Shown here one piece after another: positions 1-5,610 of a stretch of DNA of 10,252 nucleotides. The position numbers and the translations under genes are program-made. This stretch comes from DASQUK01 sp046723645 (lineage in GTDB: Bacteria; Actinomycetota; Acidimicrobiia; Acidimicrobiales; VFJN01): NCBI GenBank assembly GCA_046723645.1, contig JBKOUY010000057.1, positions 1-10,252 of the forward strand. Reading direction: 5' to 3'. The notes under the pieces are model-generated. The model saw only the letters and a program-made list of their open reading frames with translations, was not told where the DNA came from and ran no database searches. Positions within the stretch are counted from its first letter, which is position 1. Each line of letters begins with the position of its first letter.

Positions 1-201
1 GTCGTCGCCGCAGTCGCCGCCGTGTGGTTCGCCGGTGCCCGGTCCCGGCACGGCCGCCACGACCGCGACGAGCCCGGGATGCGCGGCGCGCTCCAGGCGC
101 TCGGCCTCGAGGCGGAGGCGGGCGGCGTCGGTCGCGCCCCAGGCGGCCTTGATCGCGATGGGCCCCTCGGGGTGGAGCGCGACCGTCACCTGCATGCTCA
201 C
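1..201 (-). CDS. Protein-kinase-like protein, N-terminal fragment (runs off left edge)
   Basis: This is the first 67 codons of a gene continuing beyond base 1. The start could be GTG at 201 or ATG at 195, in the same frame. The sequence IAIKAA near residues 15-20 resembles the beta-3 strand with the ATP-contacting lysine (the VAIK motif) of Hanks-type Ser/Thr kinases. RLEAERLERAAHPGLV at about 28-43 resembles the alpha-C helix with its glutamate followed by the usual HPNIV-type turn. These elements occur in the right order and at the right distance. The usual upstream glycine-rich loop (GxGxxG) is not present, because only about 14 residues precede the lysine. The protein could therefore be a shortened or degenerate kinase, or a kinase-fold regulatory protein. 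The catalytic HRD and DFG motifs would lie outside the window, so activity cannot be judged. The gene has its own promoter, lying just after and partly inside the stop of the upstream TadG-like gene. Confidence 0.6.
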   Translation of the reverse strand, partial: MSMQVTVALHPEGPIAIKAAWGATDAARLRLEAERLERAAHPGLVAVVAAVPGPGTGEPHGGDCGDD

Positions 202-208
202 GCACCGG

Positions 209-238
209 AGTATACTGTAAACTATCGAAAGTTGTCAA
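209..238 (-). promoter_or_regulatory. Near-consensus housekeeping promoter of the kinase-like gene
   Basis: On the minus strand, a perfect -35 element TTGACA (238-233) is followed after 18 bases by TATACT (214-209). This is very close to the primary-sigma consensus and stands out as an AT-rich island in GC-rich DNA. The expected transcription start is about base 202-201, the same place as the GTG start codon, so the message would be leaderless. The -35 overlaps the TGA stop (237-235) of the TadG-like gene. The spacer carries an imperfect 14-base palindrome (220-233, AACTATCGAAAGTT, one mismatched pair) that could be an operator. The promoter is read directly; the operator is inference. Confidence 0.72.
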
Positions 239-678
239 GAATTATCAGATGGTACCGCGCGGGCGGTGGCCGTGGCCCTCACCACGGTGCCCTCGGGTGC
301 GCCCGGGACGACGTCGGCGAAGATGTAGTCGGCCTCCAGCGCCAGCTCGACGCGCACGTCGGCGCCGGTAATGGTCACGACCGGAGGTCCCACCAGGTGG
401 GGCGCCAGGTCGCTCGCGGCCACGACGTCTCCGACGACGGCGCGCGTCCTCTCGGGATCGAGGAGGTAAGCACGGGTCGTCCGCAGCTCGGCCTGGTCGA
501 CGCCCGCCGTGGCGGCGTCGTTGGCAGCGGCGGCCGCCAACTCGAACGCCTGGCGCTTGCGCAGGTGGACAAGCGACATGTCGACGGCGATAGACGCGAG
601 GACCAGCACGATCAGCAGCCCGGCCGGCATCAGCATGAGTGCGCTGCCCCGGTCGCGTCCGAACGCCGCGGCGCTCAC
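235..678 (-). CDS. TadG-like Flp pilus assembly protein (TadE/G-like family), short
   Basis: A 147-residue protein. After a basic start containing GRDRGSA, it has one hydrophobic segment at about residues 13-33 (LMLMPAGLLIVLVLASIAVD). This is followed by a helical, alanine-rich stretch (HLRKRQAFELAAAAANDAA) and a mostly beta C-terminal half. This is the pattern of the TadE/TadG-like pseudopilins of Tad pilus systems: a membrane-anchored N-terminal helix and a periplasmic or extracellular body. The protein is far shorter than full TadG, which carries a von Willebrand-type domain, so it corresponds only to the N-terminal TadE/G-like portion. I chose GTG at 678 because it overlaps the upstream TadE-like stop as GTGA. 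A longer reading up to base 780 would run over the upstream gene and has low-complexity arginine-rich sequence. It is the last gene of the phoH run; no clear terminator follows it. Confidence 0.75.
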   Translation of the reverse strand: MSAAAFGRDRGSALMLMPAGLLIVLVLASIAVDMSLVHLRKRQAFELAAAAANDAATAGVDQAELRTTRAYLLDPERTRAVVGDVVAASDLAPHLVGPPVVTITGADVRVELALEADYIFADVVPGAPEGTVVRATATARAVPSDNS

Positions 679-1163
679 GAGCAGGCCTCCGCGCTCCCCG
701 GCACGCCGTCGCGGTACGGGTCGACCAGCTCCGAGTGGCGGCTGGTCACCTCGAGCCCGGATCCGAAGCCGCCGATCCACGGCAGGCGCAGGACGGGGAC
801 GTCGTAGCTGGCGGTGAACGTGGCGCGGGCGCAGCGGGTGAAGCCGGCCTGCCCGTCCGGGGACTCGAGGTCGGTCAGCTCGATGCTCGAGCGCGCCTCC
901 TCCCGGCCGTGGGCGGCCAGCGCTTCGTAGCCGGCCTGGCGTGCCCCAGCCTCCGCGTCAGCGAAGTCGCGCGCGTCCGGCACGTCGGCCTCGACGAAGT
1001 GGCGGGCAGCCTCACGGGCGGCGGCGTCGACCGCCAGTTTCGCGTCGACGACGGCCCACGCATTGGCGATGAGGAGCGTTCCGACCACGAACACGAGCAG
1101 CCCGAAAGGCAGCACTTCGATGCCGCCCGCCTGCCCCCGGTCGTCGCCGCGGGGGCGGGTCAC
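675..1163 (-). CDS. tadE: TadE-like pseudopilin
   Basis: A 162-residue protein with the TadE family pattern. A short basic, glycine-bearing leader (RGDDRGQAGG) is followed by IEV, in place of the usual VEF, and then one long hydrophobic helix at about residues 16-38. Next comes an amphipathic helix rich in Ala/Arg (DAKLAVDAAAREAARHFVEAD), the typical TadE spacing. The rest (about 60-162) is a predicted extracytoplasmic domain with two cysteines, one close to the C-terminus. TadE-type proteins are processed like prepilins and act as minor pseudopilins of the Tad pilus. The GTG start at 1163 overlaps the stop of the CorC-like gene by four bases (GTGA), indicating translational coupling. No Shine-Dalgarno sequence is visible just upstream. 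Its partner motor genes are on the opposite strand from base 6023. Confidence 0.8.
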   Translation of the reverse strand: MTRPRGDDRGQAGGIEVLPFGLLVFVVGTLLIANAWAVVDAKLAVDAAAREAARHFVEADVPDARDFADAEAGARQAGYEALAAHGREEARSSIELTDLESPDGQAGFTRCARATFTASYDVPVLRLPWIGGFGSGLEVTSRHSELVDPYRDGVPGSAEACS

Positions 1164-2548
1164 CCGGCGGCGGTCGGTCGCTCGCCCGCAGCGCGGGGTT
1201 CGGGGGGCACGTCCCCGGCGGATGGTGGGCGAAGGGCTCTGCGAGTGCTCACGGCGCCTTCCATAGCATCCTGGGGAGTGATGCGCACCCGGCCGATGCG
1301 CCGGCCCTGGATGCGCTGCGCCGTCAGTTGCCAGCCGCCGACCACCACCGACTCGCCCTCGACGGGCACGTGCCCGAGGCGGTGGTAGAGCAGGCCGCCG
1401 ATCGTGTCCCAGTCGCCCTCGGGCAGCTCCGCGTGCAGCAGCTCGTTGACCTCGTCGAGCGGCGTGCGGGCATCGACGCGCACGCCGCCGCCGGCCAGCG
1501 GCTCCACCAGCGGGTCCTCGACGTCGAACTCGTCGACGATCTCGCCCACCAGCTCCTCGATGATGTCCTCGAGTGTGACCAGCCCCGCAGTGCCGCCGTA
1601 CTCGTCCACGACGATCGCCATGTGGAACTTGTCCCGCTGCATCTCACGCAGCATGTCGGGAACCCGCTTGGTCTCCGGCACGTAGCGGGCCGACCGGACG
1701 AGCTGCGACACGGGCAGGGCCTCCTCACCGTCGCGCTCGGCCCGCATCAGGTCCTTGGCGTAGGTGATGCCCACCACGTCGTCGATGCCGTCGCCCACGA
1801 CCGGCAGGCGGCTGTAACCGTTGAGCAGCACGACCTCCATCACGTCCGCCACCCGGAAGTCCTTGCCCACGGTCACCATGTCCGGGCGGGGCACCATGAC
1901 CTCGCGCACAACCGTGTCGCCGAACTCGATGATCGACTCGATGAGGGCGCGTTCGTGCTCCTCGATCACGCCCTCCTCGACGCCCAGTTCGGCCACGGCC
2001 AGCAGCTCTTCCTCCGACACGTACGGCCCCTGCTTGAGCCCCTTGCCGGGGAGCAGCAGGTTGGTCAGGCCGATGAGTCCCCGGGTGGTGAGGCGGAGCA
2101 GGGGGAACCGGATCAGCGCGCTCACCGGCCGCGCGGCGAGCAGAGCGGCGCGGTCGGGGTTGAGGACCGCCCAGGTGCGGGCCGAGGCGGTCACGACGAA
2201 GACCACGACGATGTCGATGGCCATCCCGACGGCCACGCCGGCGAGCCCCCACAGGCGCTCGGCGAGGATGCCGACCAGCGTGGCCTGGGCGAGCTGGCAG
2301 ACCAGCAGGGCGAACAGCAGCGGGTTGACAAACTGGTCCGGGCGGCCCGCCAGGTCGAGGAGCCGCCGCGCGCCGCGCCGGCCCTCGGCGTCCAGGACCT
2401 GCGCCCGCGACCGCGGCATCCTGCCGAGGCCCGTCTCGGCGCCGGCCAGGAGCCCGGTCACGATCAGAAGCACCGCGATCGCGACGAGCATCCAACGATC
2501 GCCCACGGAGATGTTGGCGGCGAACATCGAGCCGGTCAGTTCCGTCAC
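1160..2548 (-). CDS. CNNM/CorC/HlyC-family membrane protein (DUF21, CBS pair, CorC_HlyC domain)
   Basis: A 462-residue protein. DUF21 transmembrane domain: a first helix at about 19-38 ending in AGAETGL (family SxSETA region), then hydrophobic stretches at about 73-98 and 100-122. After a cytoplasmic linker comes a CBS pair: VMVPRPDMVTV from about 217 through GYSRLPVV, then a second repeat with FHMAIVVDEYGGTAGLVTLE, EDIIEELVGEI and EFD. A C-terminal CorC_HlyC domain (about 355-435) carries DWDTIGGLLYHRLGHVP. Family members are linked to magnesium or cobalt efflux and older hemolysin-like labels; substrate specificity here is unknown. The conserved GExxPK-type motif after the last membrane segment reads TASARTWA (120-127), so the Glu and Pro are missing. 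I chose GTG at 2548, which overlaps the ybeY stop as GTGA; ATG at 2527 is an alternative. The tail after about 440 is low-complexity. Confidence 0.9.
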   Translation of the reverse strand: MTELTGSMFAANISVGDRWMLVAIAVLLIVTGLLAGAETGLGRMPRSRAQVLDAEGRRGARRLLDLAGRPDQFVNPLLFALLVCQLAQATLVGILAERLWGLAGVAVGMAIDIVVVFVVTASARTWAVLNPDRAALLAARPVSALIRFPLLRLTTRGLIGLTNLLLPGKGLKQGPYVSEEELLAVAELGVEEGVIEEHERALIESIIEFGDTVVREVMVPRPDMVTVGKDFRVADVMEVVLLNGYSRLPVVGDGIDDVVGITYAKDLMRAERDGEEALPVSQLVRSARYVPETKRVPDMLREMQRDKFHMAIVVDEYGGTAGLVTLEDIIEELVGEIVDEFDVEDPLVEPLAGGGVRVDARTPLDEVNELLHAELPEGDWDTIGGLLYHRLGHVPVEGESVVVGGWQLTAQRIQGRRIGRVRITPQDAMEGAVSTRRALRPPSAGDVPPEPRAAGERPTAAG

Positions 2549-3045
2549 CTCCGCCGGTGGAAGCGCCCCAGCAACTCTCGCTCGCGCGCCTGCATCCGCG
2601 CCGTCTCTCCGGCGTCGGCGTGGTCGTGGCCCAGCACATGCAGCACCCCGTGCACGACCAGCAGCGCCAACTCGTCGTCGAAGGACGCGCCGTGGTCCGG
2701 CGCCTGGCGCTCCGCCACCGCGGGGCACACCACCACGTCACCCAGCAGGAGGGGCCCCGCCGCCGGGCGGGTGACGTCGGCACGGGGGTCGACGGACCGG
2801 GGGTCGTCGATCGGGAACGCCAGCACGTCGGTCGGGCCGTCGGCGTCCATGAAGCGTTGGTTCAGCCCGGCAATCGTGTCCTCGTCGACGAACAGCAGCG
2901 ACAGCTCGGCATCGCGGGTCACCCCCTCGGCGAGCAGAACGTTCCGGGCGAGGTCGACCCAGCGCTGGACGTCGACGGGCGCAGCCCCCTGCTCGTCGGC
3001 GCCGAACACCTCGACCTCACCCACCGCACCGTCGGGCGGGCCCAT
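2545..3045 (-). CDS. ybeY: Endoribonuclease YbeY (16S rRNA maturation / ribosome quality control)
   Basis: A 166-residue protein, the usual family length. It carries the signature zinc-binding motif HGVLHVLGHDHAD at residues 132-144, with H132, H136 and H142 as the expected metal ligands. It also has the conserved PTDVLAFP at 71-78 and LLGDVVV at about 100-106. YbeY is a single-strand-specific metalloendoribonuclease involved in 16S rRNA 3'-end processing and ribosome quality control. The ATG at 3045 overlaps the phoH stop by one base (TGATG), which fixes the start and implies re-initiation or coupling. Its stop overlaps the start of the CorC-like gene. phoH-ybeY-corC is a widespread conserved order, so this assignment is firm. 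Confidence 0.95.
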   Translation of the reverse strand: MGPPDGAVGEVEVFGADEQGAAPVDVQRWVDLARNVLLAEGVTRDAELSLLFVDEDTIAGLNQRFMDADGPTDVLAFPIDDPRSVDPRADVTRPAAGPLLLGDVVVCPAVAERQAPDHGASFDDELALLVVHGVLHVLGHDHADAGETARMQARERELLGRFHRRR

Positions 3046-4058
3046 CAGGAGCCGGGCGATGTGCGCCCGTCGGATGGTCGTGGCTCGGGCTCGGCGCTGC
3101 GGTCGAGGCCGACCGGGGTGTCGGTCCGTTCGTACGCATCGACGATGTCCTGCACGATGCGGTGACGGACCACGTCGTGCGACGTCAGGTGAACGAACTC
3201 GAGGTCGTCGATGCCCTGGAGGGTCCGGGCGAGCTTGGTCATGCCGCTGCGGCCGGTCGGCACGTCGACCTGGGTCATGTCCGCGGTGACCACCACCTTG
3301 GAGCCGAACCCGATCCGGGTCAGGAACATCTTCATCTGCTCGGGCGTGGTGTTCTGGGCTTCGTCGAGAATGATGAAGCTGGCGTTGAGCGTCCGGCCCC
3401 GCATGAACGCCAGCGGTGCCACCTCGACCGTGCCCCGTTCGATGAGGCGCTGCGCACCCTCGGGCTCGACCATGTCGAACAGTGCGTCGTACAGCGGCCG
3501 GAGATAGGGGTCGATCTTGGCGGCCAGGTCGCCGGGCAGGAACCCGAGCCGCTCGCCGGCCTCGACCGCCGGCCGGGTGAGGATGATCCGGTCGACCTCC
3601 TTGGCCTGGAGCGCCTGCACCGCCATGGCGACCGCGAGCCACGACTTGCCGGTGCCCGCCGGGCCGATGCCGAAGGTGATGACGTTGTCGCGGATGGCAT
3701 CGACGTAGCGCTTCTGGCCCGCCGACTTGGGGCGGACCGTGCGGCCCCGGGAGGAGCGCAGCACCTCGGCGGTCAGCACCTCGGACGGGCGTTGGTCGGC
3801 GCGCACCATGTCGATCGTGCGCACCACGCTCGCGGGCTCCAGCCGCTGCCCGCGCTCCAGCAGCAGCACCAGTTCCTCGAACAGGTGGCCCACGCGGTCG
3901 GCCTCGTCGCCCTCGATGGCGATCTCGTTGCCGCGCACGTGGATCTCGACGCCCTCGAAGGCGGACTCGACCACGCGCAGCAGCTCGTCACGCTGGCCGA
4001 GCAGATCGACCATGAGATGGTTGCCGGGTACGGAGATCTTGACCTGCGTGGTCGCCAC
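3045..4058 (-). CDS. phoH: PhoH-family ATPase (YbeZ-like)
   Basis: A 337-residue protein. The N-terminal part (1-100) is the small KH-like or PhoH N-terminal region typical of YbeZ proteins, beginning TTQVKISVPGNHLMVDLLG. The ATPase core has a Walker A motif GIGPAGTGKS at 130-139, the family motif TRPAVEAGERLGFLPG at 161-176, Walker B FIILDEAQN at about 228-236, and the TADMTQVDVP segment at about 258-267. The family is a cytoplasmic ATP-binding protein, proposed to act as an RNA helicase-like partner of YbeY. The GTG at 4058 is the only start available after the in-frame TAG at 4073-4071 that keeps the full N-terminus; internal Met16 is a less likely alternative. This GTG lies within one arm of a 16-base perfect inverted repeat. 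The C-terminal 25 residues are charged and probably disordered. Confidence 0.95.
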   Translation of the reverse strand: MATTQVKISVPGNHLMVDLLGQRDELLRVVESAFEGVEIHVRGNEIAIEGDEADRVGHLFEELVLLLERGQRLEPASVVRTIDMVRADQRPSEVLTAEVLRSSRGRTVRPKSAGQKRYVDAIRDNVITFGIGPAGTGKSWLAVAMAVQALQAKEVDRIILTRPAVEAGERLGFLPGDLAAKIDPYLRPLYDALFDMVEPEGAQRLIERGTVEVAPLAFMRGRTLNASFIILDEAQNTTPEQMKMFLTRIGFGSKVVVTADMTQVDVPTGRSGMTKLARTLQGIDDLEFVHLTSHDVVRHRIVQDIVDAYERTDTPVGLDRSAEPEPRPSDGRTSPGS

Positions 4059-4089
4059 GAGAGGGCCAGCCTAGGCCCTCTCGTGGCGA
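4052..4089 (-). repeat. 16-bp perfect inverted repeat over the phoH start codon
   Basis: Arms at 4052-4067 and 4074-4089 (TCGCCACGAGAGGGCC and its exact complement) enclose a six-base loop. On the minus strand the loop reads TAGGCT, which fits an actinobacterial -10 hexamer (TANNNT). The phoH GTG (4058-4056) lies inside the downstream arm, nine bases after TAGGCT, so a start from this element would be almost leaderless. The repeat also begins 27 bases after the stop of the upstream lipoprotein gene, so it may act as that gene's terminator or as an attenuator; no T-tract follows on either strand. No good -35 is visible. The palindrome is certain; the function is inference. Confidence 0.8.
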
Positions 4090-4116
4090 AGCCGCGGGCC
4101 GATCAGTGGGCTCCCG

Positions 4117-4542
4117 TCAGCACTCGACCTGGGAGGTGAACTCCTGCCACGCGGTGCTGAGCTCCTCGCCCGCCGACGACAGTTGCTGGCGCGCATCGGC
4201 GAACGACGTGTCCTGGTCGAGGTCGTCGACGGTGTTCCGCAGGTTGTTCCAGGCGTCCTCGACGTCGTTCCACTGCGACTCGGCGAGCTTCTTGCCGGAG
4301 TCGCTGAGGTCGTCGACGTCGTCGGAGATCTGCTCCCGCGCGTCGGCGAGCTCGGAGCGGTCGGTCGGGTCGAGGCGACCGAGCTCGGTCAGCGTGTCGT
4401 CGAGGTTCGCGCGGGCGTCGCACACTTCGGTCGTCGCCTCCTCCGTCGATGGTTCGTTGTCGCCACAGCCGGCCAGGGCGCCGGCGCCGGCTCCGACCAG
4501 AACGAGGGCGGCAAGGATTCTTACGGGGTGCTGTCGTGTCAT
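4117..4542 (-). CDS. Small helical lipoprotein of unknown function
   Basis: A 141-residue protein with a classic lipoprotein signal: Arg-containing n-region (MTRQHPVRIL), hydrophobic core (AALVLVGAGAGA) and a lipobox LAGC with the lipidated cysteine at residue 26. A short acidic linker follows (DNEPSTEEATTE). The mature part is almost entirely polar, acidic helix (about 40-140) rich in Asp, Glu, Leu and Gln, in coiled-coil-like register. Cysteines at 41 and 141 lie at the two ends of the helical body and could form a disulfide. I do not recognise a named family. It is probably anchored on the outer face of the membrane. The ATG at 4542 is preceded by a GAGGG sequence. It lies upstream of phoH, separated by the palindrome at 4052-4089, so it could share transcripts with phoH or be terminated there. 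Confidence 0.8.
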   Translation of the reverse strand: MTRQHPVRILAALVLVGAGAGALAGCGDNEPSTEEATTEVCDARANLDDTLTELGRLDPTDRSELADAREQISDDVDDLSDSGKKLAESQWNDVEDAWNNLRNTVDDLDQDTSFADARQQLSSAGEELSTAWQEFTSQVEC

Positions 4543-4551
4543 GCCCTCATC

Positions 4552-4579
4552 GTTCCCCGGCAGGCGTCCCGGGGTAAAC
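4552..4579 (-). promoter_or_regulatory. Weak candidate SigB/SigF-type promoter for the lipoprotein gene
   Basis: On the minus strand, GTTT (4579-4576) is followed after 18 bases by GGGAAC (4557-4552). This resembles the GTTT / GGGTAT pattern of actinobacterial general-stress sigma factors, although the -10 differs at two positions and the spacing is slightly long. The region is an 82-base divergent spacer between the lipoprotein gene and the plus-strand gene at 4625. A match this short in GC-rich DNA could be chance. Confidence 0.22.
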
Positions 4580-4624
4580 GACTTTGCCGAGGAGACCCAC
4601 TCGGCCCGGTAGCGTTCCCCGCCC

Positions 4625-5227
4625 GTGGAACCTCCCTCGGTCGACGACGCGCGCGAGCCGGCGAGCGCGGGCGGCCTGTTAGGGGAGGGTCTGGACGCTC
4701 GGATCGACCGCTGGGCCGCCGATGCACGCGTCGACGAGGCGGCACGGCTCCGGGCCCGCGAGCGCTGGCTCCGACGCCAGGCTCAGGAAGAGGGAACGCT
4801 CGCCGGTGTACTGGCGGACGTCGCCGAGCGTGGCGCGTCGGTCGCGGTGCACGTTCGGGGCGGGCGGAGGCACCGCGGCGAGGTCCGGGCCCTGGGCGCG
4901 GACTTCGCCGCCCTCCGCTCGGTCCGGGCCGACGTGATCGTGGCGCTGGCCGCCGTGACGTCGGTGCGCACGCTGCCCGGCGAGGCGGCCACCATCGGCG
5001 ACCGGCCGGTCGCCACGTCGCGCCGCCTCATCGACGTGTTGGGAGAACTTGCGGCCGAGGAAGCGACGGTGGTGCTGGCGATGGCGGGAGGGGACGATCC
5101 GGTTGCCGGCGCACTCCGGTCGGTGGGAGAGGACGTCGTGGTGGTGCGGGTGGCCGGGGACGGTAGCGCCGGCGTGACCGCCTACGTGCCGATCGCCGCC
5201 ATCGACGAGGTGGTGGTCGACGGGTAG
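4625..5227 (+). CDS. Conserved-looking hypothetical protein with an Sm-like stretch
   Basis: A 200-residue soluble protein. I do not recognise a named family. Residues 20-57 are a charged Arg/Ala/Glu helix. Residues 70-117 read as a short beta barrel: GASVAVHVRGGRRHRGEVRA, then LGADFAALRS, then DVIVALAAVTSVRTL. The glycine-strand, G-x-V turn, GxDF and final hydrophobic V-strand pattern resembles Sm/LSm-type folds, which often bind RNA or protein peptides; this is a fold guess only. The C-terminal 130-200 alternates helix and strand (ATVVLAMAGGDD, VVVVRVAGDG, YVPIAAIDEVVVD). GTG at 4625 is chosen because it gives the longest complete N-terminus; no clear Shine-Dalgarno is visible. It is transcribed divergently from the lipoprotein gene and convergently to the 74-residue gene, whose stop is only 19 bases away. 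Confidence 0.75.
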   Translation: MEPPSVDDAREPASAGGLLGEGLDARIDRWAADARVDEAARLRARERWLRRQAQEEGTLAGVLADVAERGASVAVHVRGGRRHRGEVRALGADFAALRSVRADVIVALAAVTSVRTLPGEAATIGDRPVATSRRLIDVLGELAAEEATVVLAMAGGDDPVAGALRSVGEDVVVVRVAGDGSAGVTAYVPIAAIDEVVVDG

Positions 5228-5246
5228 CGGGTATCCGGTGCGTCGA

Positions 5247-5471
5247 TCAGCCGGCGGCGCGGAGCTGCTGCTCAATCGCGGCCTCTCGGCGTCGAACCGC
5301 GAGGAGATCGGCGGTGCGGAAGCTAGCGACCCGCGTGCTCCAGGAGTCGATGACCTCGCGGCCGTTGCCGCGTCGGAAGAACGTGGTCATCGGGCCTTCC
5401 TGCTGGTAGGCGTCGGCGCCGTCGACGGCCACGACGCTCCGGTCTCGCAGCATCACCTCGAACGTCGGCAT
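5247..5471 (-). CDS. Small uncharacterised protein (74 residues)
   Basis: I chose the ATG at 5471, giving MPTFEVMLRDRSVVAVDGAD at the N-terminus; an upstream ATG at 5516 would add 15 Arg/Ser/Thr-rich residues and looks less natural. The first half reads as two or three short beta strands with an ADAYQQEGPMTTFFRRGNG segment. The second half is a strand (EVIDSWSTRVASF) and a charged C-terminal helix (LLAVRRREAAIEQQLRAA). The composition and well-ordered strand/helix pattern look like a real, conserved small cytoplasmic protein rather than a chance frame, but I cannot name the family. It follows the HTH gene on the same strand, separated by a hairpin at 5575-5605, so probably has its own promoter. 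Immediately upstream, TACCGT ends seven bases before the ATG and could be a -10 for a near-leaderless message. Confidence 0.65.
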   Translation of the reverse strand: MPTFEVMLRDRSVVAVDGADAYQQEGPMTTFFRRGNGREVIDSWSTRVASFRTADLLAVRRREAAIEQQLRAAG

Positions 5472-5534
5472 GGTGCGAACGGTACGGCGGGTGCGCTGTG
5501 AGCTTCGAGAGGACAAGCCTGTGAATTCGGCCAG

Positions 5535-5543
5535 TTGTCCACA
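5535..5543 (+). promoter_or_regulatory. DnaA-box-like 9-mer
   Basis: TTGTCCACA is an exact match to the DnaA-box form favoured in high-GC actinobacteria. It lies in a 139-base gap between two minus-strand genes. There is a single copy, with no dnaA, dnaN or gyrB nearby and no AT-rich unwinding region, so this is not an origin. It could titrate DnaA or be chance. Confidence 0.3.
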
Positions 5544-5574
5544 GGTGGGGGGCCGGCCAGCCGCGCCGCTGCGT

Positions 5575-5605
5575 CACGATCGCCGCCGACTCGCCGGCGA
5601 TCGTG
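5575..5605 (-). terminator. Hairpin downstream of the HTH gene
   Basis: An 11-bp perfect stem (CACGATCGCCG at 5575-5585, complement at 5595-5605) with a nine-base loop begins six bases after the HTH gene stop on the minus strand. GC-rich actinobacterial terminators often lack a T-run, as here. It probably separates the HTH gene from the 74-residue gene, although processing or protein binding is possible. Confidence 0.5.
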
Positions 5606-5610
5606 GTGGC

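Noticed and set aside
2549..2728. Sixty-codon N-terminal extension of the CorC-like gene
   Set aside because: It is Arg/Ala/Gly low-complexity sequence overlapping ybeY in another frame; the membrane helix follows the GTG at 2548.
1328..3289. Long plus-strand open frame of 653 codons
   Set aside because: It lies opposite the CorC-like, ybeY and phoH genes, which have clear motifs; its translation is His/Gln/Asp/Arg-rich and shows no domain. It is a GC-rich antisense shadow.
3162..4139. Plus-strand open frame of 325 codons
   Set aside because: It is antisense to phoH, has no domain pattern, and runs through the palindrome and into the lipoprotein gene end.
4539..4550. Four-codon upstream mini-frame (ATG AGG GCA TGA) ending over the lipoprotein start
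   Set aside because: It has no ribosome site of its own, and such short frames are common by chance; the GAGGG within it more likely serves as the lipoprotein ribosome site.
4183..5166. Plus-strand open frame of 327 codons overlapping the lipoprotein gene and the 200-residue protein
   Set aside because: It crosses two better-supported genes, and its second half is Gly/Arg-rich out-of-frame sequence.
5521..5560. Possible replication origin around the DnaA-box-like sequence
   Set aside because: There is only one box, no AT-rich unwinding region and no origin-linked genes.
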